From contig UEGQ01000010.1 in assembly GCA_900466005.1 (NCBI GenBank), forward strand, positions 62,001-126,000: 64,000 bases of DNA, written 5' to 3'. Of this stretch, positions 37,078 to 46,600 are shown one piece after another. Both the position numbers and the translations under genes were made by a program. The notes beneath the pieces are model-generated. The model ran no database searches, had not been told where the DNA came from, and saw only the letters and a program-made list of their open reading frames with translations. This DNA is from Hyphomicrobiales bacterium (GTDB lineage: Bacteria > Pseudomonadota > Alphaproteobacteria > Rhizobiales > Rhizobiaceae). Numbering within the stretch: the stretch's first letter is position 1; the number at the start of each line of letters is the position of its first letter.

Positions 37078-37106
37078 AGATACCGTACGGTCGGTTTCTT
37101 TGCAAG
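37078..37106 (-). promoter_or_regulatory. Promoter of the SMR-TetR operon with embedded TetR operator
   Basis: Leftward -35 CTTGCA (37106-37101), 17-base spacer, -10 GTATCT (37083-37078). The perfect palindrome ACCGTACGGT (37082-37091) lies over the spacer end and the -10. That placement fits repression by the TetR protein encoded in the operon. Confidence 0.6.
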
Positions 37107-37195
37107 GCGCATGATGACCCCGGATGCGGCTTCCTCTTCTCCCCGCCGGAAAGGAGAGGGCGAGGGCGGTTCCGTCCGCGCGAAGAGACAACGCA

Positions 37196-37993
37196 CTAAG
37201 ACTCGGCCCGCTTGCGCGTCTTGAACGCGTCGAAGTCAAAGGGATGCGGCTCGCCCGACTGTTCGCCTTCGATCAGCGCATCTTCTAAGGAGCGGGCGGC
37301 ACGGTGCTGATCGGACATCGGAAACATCGTCCGGAACCGCCGCTCTCCCTCTGGCGAGAACGTGACGACTCGGCTGCCCTCCACCCGCCGCGCTTCGCCG
37401 CGATCAAGGAAGTGGGAGAGCAGGGCCTTGCCGAGCGAACCCGCGAGATGGGTGCGGCGTTCGCTCCAGTCGAGGCAGGCGCGACAGAGCGGCCGCCGCT
37501 TGGTTTTCAGCGCGGCGAAATCGATGCCGTGGCCGGAAAGCAGGTTCTCGCCCGCCTTCGTCAGCCGCAGGGAGTCGTCGCGTACTTCGATCGCCCCTTG
37601 CGTGATCAGGCTGTCGAGCATCCGCACGCCGTAGTCGCCGGCGAGATGGTCATAGCAGATCCGGGCCTTGCGCAGGGCCGGCTCCTTCGGTCCGACGCGG
37701 TGGCGCAGGTGCCCGCGGCTTGCGGCAAAGCCCATCAGGCTCTCGATCATCGCGCCGACATGATCATCGGCGAGCGCGAAGTAACGGTGCCGTCCCTGTT
37801 TGCGCTGGCGAAGCAGGCCGCCGTCTTCGAGTTTCGAAAGATGCGAACTCGCCGTCTGTAGCGTGACGCCCGCCGCCCCGGCGAGCTCGGTTGCGGTGAG
37901 CGCCTTGCCGCCGAGGAGGGCGAGCAGCATGTTCGAGCGTGCCGGATCGCCGATCAGGGCGGCAATGCGTGCAATGTCCGGGCCTTCTGCCAT
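37196..37993 (-). CDS. ArsR-family winged-helix transcriptional regulator
   Basis: A 265-aa protein. The N-terminal third is an ArsR-type winged helix (IAALIGDPARSNML start, LQTASSHLSKLEDGGL recognition helix, QGRHRYFAL wing); the rest has a CRACLDWSERRTH segment of unknown use. No classic metal-binding ELCVCDL motif is present, so the signal is probably not a metal. ATG 37993 has GAGGTG upstream. Divergent from the NIPSNAP/ABM pair. Confidence 0.85.
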   Translation of the reverse strand: MAEGPDIARIAALIGDPARSNMLLALLGGKALTATELAGAAGVTLQTASSHLSKLEDGGLLRQRKQGRHRYFALADDHVGAMIESLMGFAASRGHLRHRVGPKEPALRKARICYDHLAGDYGVRMLDSLITQGAIEVRDDSLRLTKAGENLLSGHGIDFAALKTKRRPLCRACLDWSERRTHLAGSLGKALLSHFLDRGEARRVEGSRVVTFSPEGERRFRTMFPMSDQHRAARSLEDALIEGEQSGEPHPFDFDAFKTRKRAES

Positions 37994-38046
37994 GATGCAC
38001 CTCGCGGGTTTGTGGCGTTCGATGAACGGTGCCGAGTGTAGCACAT

Positions 38047-38135
38047 GCTTCGGCTGATATCGAACCATGTTCGCCGAAGCCGTACCTGCATCATGCGCCG
38101 TTGGGCCCGCGGATGCTTCGATCGTGGTCGAAGCA
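38047..38135. promoter_or_regulatory. Two inverted repeats in the ArsR / NIPSNAP divergent promoter region
   Basis: GCTTCGGC (38047-38054) pairs with GCCGAAGC (38073-38080), and TGCTTCGA (38114-38121) pairs with TCGAAGCA (38128-38135). Both share GCTTCG/CGAAGC half-sites, as expected of a repeated operator. The natural candidate binder is the adjacent ArsR-type protein. Confidence 0.5.
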
Positions 38136-38189
38136 ACTTCTCTGTGGCGTGTGGCACATCGGGGTTCCCGAAACCGCAAGGAGCCCACC

Positions 38190-38519
38190 ATGATCACCTG
38201 CATCATCCGCTATCGCATCGATCCCTTCGCCCGAGAGGATTTCGTGACCTATGCCCGCAACTGGGGGGAGGCGATCCCGCGCTGCGGCGCCGATCTCGTC
38301 GGCTATTTCGCCCCGCACGAGGGTTCGCTGACGACCGCCTACGGCATCTATCACGTCGAAAACCTCGCAGCCTACGAGGCCTACCGGGCGAGGCTTGCGG
38401 CCGACCCGCTCGGCCGGGAGAACTACGAATTCGCCCGCAAGGACGGCTTCATTCTCGAGGAGGACCGGCTGTTCCTGAAGAATGTGAGCCATCCGCCGTC
38501 CACGGAGGTGCAGCGATGA
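38190..38519 (+). CDS. NIPSNAP-family protein
   Basis: A 109-aa ferredoxin-like-barrel protein of the NIPSNAP family (ITCIIRYRIDP start; GYFAPHEGSLTTAYGIYHVE in the middle). Function unknown; some members act as dimeric monooxygenases or heme binders. AAGGAG seven bases before ATG 38190. Overlaps the following gene (ATGA), a structurally similar ABM-type protein, so the two may form a complex. Confidence 0.88.
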   Translation: MITCIIRYRIDPFAREDFVTYARNWGEAIPRCGADLVGYFAPHEGSLTTAYGIYHVENLAAYEAYRARLAADPLGRENYEFARKDGFILEEDRLFLKNVSHPPSTEVQR

Positions 38520-38860
38520 TCGCCGTCATCTTCGAGGTCGTTCCCGCCGAAGGGCGGCGCACCGCCTATCTCGCCCGCGCCCAGCTCCTGCGGCCGCTGC
38601 TGGAGGAGGTCGACGGCTTCCTCTCGATCGAGCGGTTCGAGAGCCTCTCCGAACCGGGCAAGATCCTCTCGCTGTCCTTCTGGCGCGACGAGGAGGCCGT
38701 AGCCGCCTGGCGCCGGACGGAGGAGCACCGGCAGGCGCAGGAGGCGGGCCGCGCCGGCATCTTCGCCGACTACCGCCTGCGGGTCGCCCATGTGGTCCGC
38801 GACTACGGCCTTGCCGCCCGCGACGAGGCGCCCGCCGACAGCCGTGTCCTGCACGGCTGA
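38516..38860 (+). CDS. Antibiotic-biosynthesis-monooxygenase (ABM)-domain protein
   Basis: A 114-aa ABM-type dimeric barrel: IAVIFEVVPAEG start, GFLSIERFES, LSLSFWRDEEAVAAWR and HRQAQEAGRAGIF. Related small monooxygenases attack quinones or heme, but this one may also be a non-catalytic barrel. ATG 38516 overlaps the NIPSNAP stop. Probably controlled with it by the divergent ArsR protein. Confidence 0.85.
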   Translation: MIAVIFEVVPAEGRRTAYLARAQLLRPLLEEVDGFLSIERFESLSEPGKILSLSFWRDEEAVAAWRRTEEHRQAQEAGRAGIFADYRLRVAHVVRDYGLAARDEAPADSRVLHG

Positions 38861-38911
38861 CGACGACAGTTCATTCTCCCCGCGCCGTCACCCGCCGGCG
38901 CGGGGGGCGCG

Positions 38912-39008
38912 TAAACCATGTTCGAGAGGGCTTACCGGGAGCAAATGCCGGGGAGCGCGGAAAATCGCGTGAGCCGTTCAATCTTTGGTAACCAAGTTCG
39001 GTAACCAT
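38912..39008 (+). promoter_or_regulatory. Cluster of CtrA-like half-sites upstream of ccrM
   Basis: Three near matches to TTAACCATG stand in the ccrM upstream region: TAAACCATG (38912-38920), GTAACCAAG (38988-38996) and GTAACCATG (39001-39009). GGTAACCA is repeated exactly at 38987-38994 and 39000-39007, 13 bases apart. None is a perfect CtrA site. No GANTC site lies in this stretch. Confidence 0.4.
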
Positions 39009-39050
39009 GAGCCTCGTTATCCCGTGCTGCGTCCGCGTAACAGAGAGTAG

Positions 39051-40184
<1,134 letters not shown>

Positions 40185-40216
40185 CGATCCGGCGCGCTTC
40201 GCCTGCATGCGAGGTC

Positions 40217-40253
40217 CTCCTTCCGGTTCCAGTACCTTCAGTCCCGGAAGGAG
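40217..40253. repeat. Perfect 10-bp inverted repeat downstream of ccrM
   Basis: CTCCTTCCGG (40217-40226) and CCGGAAGGAG (40244-40253) with a 17-base loop. No T tract follows on either strand. It may add to termination or message stability between the convergent ccrM and HAD genes. Confidence 0.55.
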
Positions 40254-40259
40254 TTGCTT

Positions 40260-40298
40260 GACGCCCGGTCCCGACAAGGAACCGGGCGTCATCTTTTT
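40260..40298 (+). terminator. Rho-independent terminator of ccrM
   Basis: Perfect stem GACGCCCGGT/ACCGGGCGTC (40260-40269 and 40281-40290), 11-base loop, followed by ATCTTTTT. Confidence 0.85.
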
Positions 40299-40320
40299 CG
40301 GGAGGTTTCCGCGGCCGTCC

Positions 40321-40935
40321 TCAGGCGGTAACGCCATAAGTCGCGAGGTCCCGGCGCAGCTTGTCGGCGCCGGTGAACTGCACCGCCTGCCAGCCGGCCG
40401 CTTTCGCACCTTCTACATTGGCGAGCGAATCGTCGATGAACAGCGTGTTCTCCGGCTCCAGCCCGTGCGTCGCGGCATGGCTTTCGTAGATCGCCGTGTC
40501 CGGCTTGATGAGCCCCACTTCGCCGGAAACCGTAATACCCCGCGAGGTGGTGAGGAACGGGTACATCTCCCGCGCTTCGCGGAAGGTGTCGGCGGCAAAA
40601 TTGGTGAGCATGGTGACGTCCCGGCCGCTGTCGATCAGCTCGCGCAGCAGCGTCACCGTGTCCTCGTAGGCATAGGGCACCATCTCGCGCCAGTTGATCC
40701 GGAAGGCGCGGATATGCTCCTCGCGTTCGGGGAACTTGGCGATCAGCAGGTCCTCGGCTTCCTTCCAGGTCCGGCCGCGATCCTGCTCGACATTCCAGTC
40801 ATGCGTGCAGACATTGTCGAAGAACCAGCGGCGTTCCTCGGGATCGGGAATGATGCGGGAAAAGGGCAGGTCGGGATCATAGTGGACGAGCACCTTGCCG
40901 ATGTCGAAGACGATGTGGCGGATATCTGCAGGCAT
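40321..40935 (-). CDS. HAD-superfamily hydrolase (YihX-like)
   Basis: A 204-aa protein with a variant motif I, FDIGKVLVHYD, in which the usual second Asp is Gly. This FDxGxVL form is shared by the YihX-type alpha-D-glucose-1-phosphatases and epoxide-hydrolase N-terminal domains. Motif II TNFAA, Lys in IKPDTAIYE and FIDDSLANVEGA are present. It starts three bases after the mutY stop, so it is in the same operon. Confidence 0.85.
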   Translation of the reverse strand: MPADIRHIVFDIGKVLVHYDPDLPFSRIIPDPEERRWFFDNVCTHDWNVEQDRGRTWKEAEDLLIAKFPEREEHIRAFRINWREMVPYAYEDTVTLLRELIDSGRDVTMLTNFAADTFREAREMYPFLTTSRGITVSGEVGLIKPDTAIYESHAATHGLEPENTLFIDDSLANVEGAKAAGWQAVQFTGADKLRRDLATYGVTA

Positions 40936-40938
40936 TGG

Positions 40939-42033
40939 TTATCCCTTGTTGGTCGGAAAGGCGTTCGGAATAGCCTGAACGATTGCTTTTTTCATGACGG
41001 TCGGCAGTGCGAGGCCATCAAGTTTGGTCACCGGTTCCCAAAATCCGTGAACGCCGGAGGGGATGCTGAGCGGTCCCGCGCGATAGACCGAAAGCCGGAG
41101 CTCGAAATGGGTGAAGACGTGGGTGACCGTGCCGGCCGGCCGCCACTCGGCGGCGAAGGGGGCGGCAGTCACGCCGGTTTCGCCGTCCATGCGTGCGGTC
41201 CAGCCGGTGGTCGGCACCTCGGTCATGCCGCCGAGCAGGCCCTGTTCGGGCCGTCGCCGCAAGAGGATGAGCCCGTCGCCCGAGACGGCGACGAAGGCTG
41301 CGCCCTGCCGCACCGGCTTTGCCTTCTTCGCCGCCTTCACCGGAAACCGTTCGGGATCGTCGCCGTCGAGCGCGAGGCAGTCCCCGCGGAAGGGACAGAG
41401 CGCGCAGGCCGGCCGTTTCGGCGTGCAGATCGTCGCGCCGAGGTCCATCATCGCCTGGGCGAAATCGCCCGGCCGTTCGGCATGGGTGAGCGCCGCCACA
41501 TGCCGCTTCATCTCCGGCTTTGCACCGGGCAGCGGCGCGTCTATCGCATAGAGCCTCGAAATCACCCGCTCGACATTGCCGTCCATCACCGCCGCCGGGC
41601 GATCGAAGGCGATCGCTGCGATCGCCGCGGCCGTGTAGTCGCCGACGCCGGGCAGGGTCCTCAGCCCCTCCTCGGTGTCGGGGAAGACGCCGCCGTGGGT
41701 GCCGGAAACCACTTCCGCGCATTTCTTGAGATTACGGGCGCGGGCATAGTAGCCGAGCCCGGCCCAGGCGGCCATCACGTCCTCGTTCGGCGCGGCGGCG
41801 AGGTCGCCGACGCTCGGCCAGCGGCTCACGAATTTCGCGAAATAGGCCTTCACCGCCTGCACGGTGGTCTGCTGCAGCATGACTTCGGAAAGCCAGACGT
41901 GGTAAGGGTCCGGCCGCACACCCTTGGCCGCCATGGCGGGCGTCGTGCGCCACGGCAGCTCGCGATGGTGGCGGTCGTACCAGGCGAGCAGCGCCCGGGC
42001 GGTCGGATTTGCGGAGGATTTCAAGGTCGCCAT
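40939..42033 (-). CDS. mutY: A/G-specific adenine DNA glycosylase
   Basis: MutY removes adenine mispaired with 8-oxoguanine. The 364-aa protein has Glu50 (SEVMLQQT), the helix-hairpin-helix LPGVGDYTAAAI with catalytic Asp151 (VMDGNVER), the 4Fe-4S cluster Cys at 203, 210, 213 and 219, and a C-terminal NUDIX-like domain. ATG 42033 is preferred; an in-frame TTG 54 bases upstream would add unconserved residues. Followed by the HAD gene at 3 bases. Confidence 0.95.
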   Translation of the reverse strand: MATLKSSANPTARALLAWYDRHHRELPWRTTPAMAAKGVRPDPYHVWLSEVMLQQTTVQAVKAYFAKFVSRWPSVGDLAAAPNEDVMAAWAGLGYYARARNLKKCAEVVSGTHGGVFPDTEEGLRTLPGVGDYTAAAIAAIAFDRPAAVMDGNVERVISRLYAIDAPLPGAKPEMKRHVAALTHAERPGDFAQAMMDLGATICTPKRPACALCPFRGDCLALDGDDPERFPVKAAKKAKPVRQGAAFVAVSGDGLILLRRRPEQGLLGGMTEVPTTGWTARMDGETGVTAAPFAAEWRPAGTVTHVFTHFELRLSVYRAGPLSIPSGVHGFWEPVTKLDGLALPTVMKKAIVQAIPNAFPTNKG

Positions 42034-42062
42034 TTGCCGATGTGGGGTAAACTCGCCTATAT
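42033..42062 (+). promoter_or_regulatory. Promoter for the DUF721-DsbA-smc genes
   Basis: -10 CTATAT (42057-42062) equals the rhizobial consensus; a -35-like TTTGCC (42033-42038) lies 18 bases before. The -35 overlaps the mutY start codon on the other strand, so the two directions may interfere. Confidence 0.5.
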
Positions 42063-42131
42063 CTGGCCAAATCGGTATTTGGTTCAAGGCCGGATCGTCC
42101 GGCAGAGGTAAAAGGTTTAAAGCGCGCCGCG

Positions 42132-42653
42132 ATGAACAGCCAGAAGAAAAGCGCCGCGCCGAGAAAGGGTGTCTTCCAGATATCCGAGGTGGCGAACGGC
42201 ATCGTCGATCCGGTGCTCGCGCGCCGCGCCGGCATCAACACCGCGCTGCTCGGCTCCTGGGACGAGATCGTCGGCGATAGTTTCGCCGATTGCTCGCGGC
42301 CGGAAAAGATCGCCTGGCCGCGCCGCGGCGAACCGGGCGAGGAGGGTGGCCACCGCCCCGGCGTGCTGACGATCGCCTGCGACGGGGCGAGGGCGCTCTT
42401 CCTCTCCCATGCGCAGGGCGAACTGATCGCCCGCATCAACGGCTTCTTCGGCTATCCGGCGATCGGCCAGATCCGCATCGTGCAGAAGCCGGTCTCGCAG
42501 GCGGCGCTTCACCGCCCCAAGCCGCGAAAGCTCGAAGGCGAGCGGGCGCGCCGGCTCGCCGACATGATGGAAGGCATCACCGACGAGAAGCTGCGGGCGG
42601 CGATCGAGCGGCTCGGCACGGCGGTCCTCTCGCCGAACAGGCGTTCCAGGTAG
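42132..42653 (+). CDS. DUF721/DciA-family protein
   Basis: A 173-aa protein with a DUF721 domain, the fold of DciA, the ancestral loader of the replicative DnaB helicase in bacteria without DnaC. Visible family features are WDEIVGDSFADCSRPEKIAWP near residue 45 (in part) and LTIACDGARALFLSHAQGELIARIN (in part). An insertion PRRGEPGEEGGHRPG lengthens the loop between them. The C-terminal basic tail may bind DNA. Whether it loads DnaB here is inferred from the family only. Confidence 0.8.
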   Translation: MNSQKKSAAPRKGVFQISEVANGIVDPVLARRAGINTALLGSWDEIVGDSFADCSRPEKIAWPRRGEPGEEGGHRPGVLTIACDGARALFLSHAQGELIARINGFFGYPAIGQIRIVQKPVSQAALHRPKPRKLEGERARRLADMMEGITDEKLRAAIERLGTAVLSPNRRSR

Positions 42654-42806
42654 CGTCGTGCTCCTCCGGTTGCGTTTCTTTGCCGTTCCGGGCTTCAGGA
42701 TGTCACAATTCTTTGATGAAACAGCGGCTTCCCCGCCTTGTTTGCCGCCGGCCGGCAATATAACGGTTGTGGCAAAGTCCAAACTCCGAACGAGACAGGT
42801 GCCTCG

Positions 42807-43592
42807 ATGCAAATTTCCGAACTGAACCTCACCAAGCGGCGGCTGCTCGGCGGGATCGCCGTGACGGCGCTCGGCGCGCTGCTCGCCTCCTGCTCGGACA
42901 GCTCGGAGGAAAAGGCGGCCGAAACCAAGACCGCTCCCGCCGGGGAAGAGACGAAGCCCGCCGCCGAGAAGCCGGCCGAAACGACGCCGGCTCCGGCCGA
43001 GGCTCCCGCCGCCAAGGTCGAGGTCCCGCAGCCCGACGGCACGGTCGACATGGCCGAGGTGCTGAAGCCCGGAACGCTGCCGGAGATGGCGATGGGCGAC
43101 GCCAACGCGCCGGTGAAGATCGTCGAATACATGTCGATGACCTGCCCGCACTGCGCCAATTTCCACGAGAAGACCTTCGAGGCGATCAAGACGAAGTACA
43201 TCGACACCGGCAAGGTCTACTTCGTCCTTCGCGAGTTCCCCTTCGACCCGGCCGCCACCGCCGCCTTCATGCTGGCGCGCTGCGCCCCGCAGGATCGCTA
43301 CTTCCCGTTCGTCGCCACTTTCCTCAAGCAACAGCGCGCCTGGGCGGCGCCTGCCGACGGCGATGTCCGCGGCGCGATGCTGCAAATGTCGAAACTTGCC
43401 GGTTTTACACAGGAGAGCTTCGAGGCGTGCTTGACGAACGCGAAACTTGCCGCTGATGTGACGGCTGTGAGAGACCGCGCGGCCAAGGATTTCAACATCA
43501 AGTCGACGCCGACCTTCCTCATCAATGGAAAGAGCTATTCCGGAGACATGTCGGTTGAAACCATGTCGGCACTCATCGACAGCTTCCTCTGA
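42807..43592 (+). CDS. DsbA-family thioredoxin-fold lipoprotein
   Basis: A 261-aa exported protein: signal with lipobox-like LASC (Cys29), an Ala/Pro/Glu/Lys-rich tether of about 40 residues, then a DsbA-type domain with the redox site CPHC (113-116) and a cis-Pro in STPTFLIN. It may oxidise or isomerise periplasmic disulfides, like the alphaproteobacterial DsbA2/Com1 group. Followed by a terminator at 43611-43645. Confidence 0.88.
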   Translation: MQISELNLTKRRLLGGIAVTALGALLASCSDSSEEKAAETKTAPAGEETKPAAEKPAETTPAPAEAPAAKVEVPQPDGTVDMAEVLKPGTLPEMAMGDANAPVKIVEYMSMTCPHCANFHEKTFEAIKTKYIDTGKVYFVLREFPFDPAATAAFMLARCAPQDRYFPFVATFLKQQRAWAAPADGDVRGAMLQMSKLAGFTQESFEACLTNAKLAADVTAVRDRAAKDFNIKSTPTFLINGKSYSGDMSVETMSALIDSFL

Positions 43593-43610
43593 GCGGCGCG
43601 CATTCGAGAC

Positions 43611-43645
43611 GACGGGCGGCGGGAGAACCCGTGCGGCCGTCTTTT
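43611..43645 (+). terminator. Rho-independent terminator between the dsbA-like gene and smc
   Basis: Outer stem GACGG/CCGTC (43611-43615, 43637-43641) and inner stem CGGG/CCCG (43620-43623, 43628-43631) with loop AGAA, followed by TTTT. Confidence 0.65.
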
Positions 43646-43646
43646 A

Positions 43647-43665
43647 CCTCCCCCTCAAGGGGAGG
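43647..43665 (+). promoter_or_regulatory. Hairpin that hides the smc ribosome-binding site
   Basis: CCTCCCC (43647-43653) can pair with GGGGAGG (43659-43665), the only SD sequence before smc, with a 5-base loop. Short CCTCCCC/GGGGAGG palindromes are dispersed in rhizobial genomes, so this may be one that became part of the smc leader. Confidence 0.5.
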
Positions 43666-43673
43666 GTGAACCC

Positions 43674-46600
43674 ATGAAATTCAACCGTCTCCGCCTCGTC
43701 GGCTTCAAGTCCTTCGTCGAACCGACGGAGTTCGTGATCGAGCGCGGACTGACGGGTGTCGTCGGGCCGAATGGCTGCGGCAAGTCCAATCTCGTCGAGG
43801 CGCTGCGATGGGTGATGGGCGAAAACTCCTACAAGAACATGCGCGCGTCCGGCATGGACGACGTGATCTTCTCCGGCTCGGGAAACCGCCCGGCGCGCAA
43901 TTCGGCTGAAGTCGGCCTCCATCTCGACAATTCCGACCGCACCGCGCCCGCCGCCTTCAACGATGCCGACGAGATCCAAGTGACGCGCCGCATCGAGCGC
44001 GAACAGGGCTCGGTCTACCGCATCAACGGCAAGGAGGCGCGTGCCAAGGACGTGCAGCTTCTCTTTGCCGATGCCTCCACCGGCGCGCGTTCGCCCTCGA
44101 TGGTGGGGCAGGGGCGGATCGGCGAACTCATCCAGGCGAAGCCGCAGGCGCGTCGCCAGCTCCTCGAAGAGGCGGCCGGCATTTCCGGCCTGCATTCGCG
44201 CCGACATGAAGCGGAACTCAGGTTGCGGGCGGCCGAAGGCAATCTCGAACGCCTCGAAGACATCACCACCCAGCTTGAAAGCCAGATCGAGAGCCTGAAG
44301 CGGCAGGCCCGGCAGGCGAACCGTTTCAAGATGCTCTCGGCCGACATCCGCGCCAACGAGGCGATGCTGCTCCATGTGCAATGGGTGCAGGCCAAGGAGG
44401 CGGAAGGGGAGGCGGAAAGCGCGCTGAACCAGGCGACCTCTATCGTCGCGGAAAAGGCGCAGGTGCAGATGGAGGCCGCGAAGGCCCAGGCGATCGCCAG
44501 CCTCAAGATGCCGGAACTGCGCGAGGAGGAGGCGAAGGCCGCCGCCGCGTTGCAGCGCCTGCAGATCGCCCGCTCGCAGCTCGAGGAGGATGCCGGCCGG
44601 CTCCTGAAGCGCCGCGACGAGCTCGCCCGGCGGCTCGCCCAGCTCGACGAGGACATCCGCCGCGAGGAGCGGCTCGTCGCCGACAACGCGACGATCCTCG
44701 AACGGCTCGACGCAGAGGAGGCCGAGCTCGAAGAGGTGCTCGCCGATTCCGGCCGTCTTGCCGAGGAGACGCGCGAGGCCTTCGAGGCCGCCGCCGCGAC
44801 GCTTGCCGAAAGCGAGAAGCAGTTTGCCGCACTCACTGCCGAGCGCGCCGAGGCGGCCGCCGGACGCACCCAGCTCGAACGCTCGATCCGTGAGCTCGCC
44901 GACCGCCGCCAGCGCCTGCAGCGCCAGGCGGAAGACGCCACCCGCGAGATCGCCGACATTGCCGCACGCGTCGCCGGCCTGCCCGATCCGGACGAGAAGC
45001 GGGAAATGGTCGAAGCCGCCGAACAGGCGCTTGCCGATTGCGAGGCCGCCGTCGTCGAGGCGGAAGCCGTCCTTGCCGGCGCGCGGCGCGACGAGAGCCT
45101 CGCCCGCACCCCGCTCGAAGCGGCGCGCGCGCGGCTGAACGGGCTTGAAACCGAGTCCCGCACGATTTCGAAGATGCTGGCCTCCGCGGCGGCTTCCGGC
45201 GAATTCTCCCCGGTCGCCGAGGAGTTGCGCGTCGACCGTGGCTTTGAGACGGCGCTCGGGGCGGTGCTCGGCGACGACCTCGATTCGCCGGCCGATCCGC
45301 GTGCGCCCGCCCACTGGAGCGAAAACGGCGCCGGCACCGACGATCCGGCGCTTCCCGCCGGCGCCGTGCCGCTGATCGGCCATGTCGCCGCCCCGCCGGC
45401 GCTGACGCGGCGTCTCCGCCAGATCGGCGTGGTCGCGGCAGATCAGGCGCACCACTTGATGGGGCTGCTGCAGCCCGGCCAGCGGCTCGTCACCCGCGAG
45501 GGTGCCGTCTATCGCTGGGACGGCCATGTCCGCGGCTCCGAGGCGCCGAGTGCGGCCGCGCTCCGCCTTGCCCAGAAGAACCGGCTCGCCGAAATCGAGG
45601 CCGAGATCGGCGAGGCCCGCGCCCAGCTCGCCGAGGCGGAAGACAGGCTCGCCGACGCCGTCGAGGCGATCCGCATGGCGGATGCGGGTCTAGCCGCCGC
45701 GCGCGAGACCCAGCGGCTCTCGGTCAGGCGCCTTTCGGAGGCCCGCGATGCGCTCGCCCAGGCGGAACGCGCCTCCGGCGAGCTGCTGCGCCGCCGCGAC
45801 GTGGTCGAGGAGGCGCTGAGCGGCCTCAAGGTCCAGGTCGAGGAGATCCTCGCGCAGGAGGAGAATGCCCGCATCGAGCTCGAGGATGCGCCGGACCTTT
45901 CCGACCTCGACGAGCGGCTGCGGATCAGCCAGCTCGAGGTGGCGACCGGCCGCGGCCTGCTCGCCGAGGCACGCGCCCGCCACGAAGGGCTCGACCGCGA
46001 AAACGAGCAACGCCGCCGCCGCATCGCCGCGATCGGTCAGGAACGGGCGACCTGGATCGCCCGTGCGCGGAGCGCCGAGGAACATATCGCCACCCTGCGC
46101 GACCGCGAGCTCGAGGCGCGCGAAGAGGTCATGTCGCTCGAAATGGCGCCCGACGAGTTCGACGAGAAGCGCCGCGCGCTGATTGCCGAACTCGACAAGG
46201 CGGAGGTCGCCCGCCGCGCCGCGGCCGACAGGCTCGCCGAGGCCGAGACCCGCCAGCGCGAGGCCGATGCGAAGGCGGTGTCCGCCCTTGCCGAGCTTGC
46301 CGAAAGCCGGGAAAAGCGTGGCCGCGCCGAGGAACGCCTGATGTCGGCGCGCGAGCGCCGCAAGGAGACCGAAGCGCGCATCCACCAGGCGCTCAACGTC
46401 GAGCCGCACGAGGCCTTCCGGCTGACCGGGCGCAATGCCGGCGACGGCCTGCCGGACCTGCGCGCCATCGAGCGCGATCTCGACCGGCTGCGCATCGAGC
46501 GCGAGCGCCTCGGCGCCGTCAACCTGCGCGCCGACGAGGAGCAGAAGGAGCTTTCGGAAAAGCTCGCCGCGCTCATCAAGGAACGCGACGACGTGATCGA

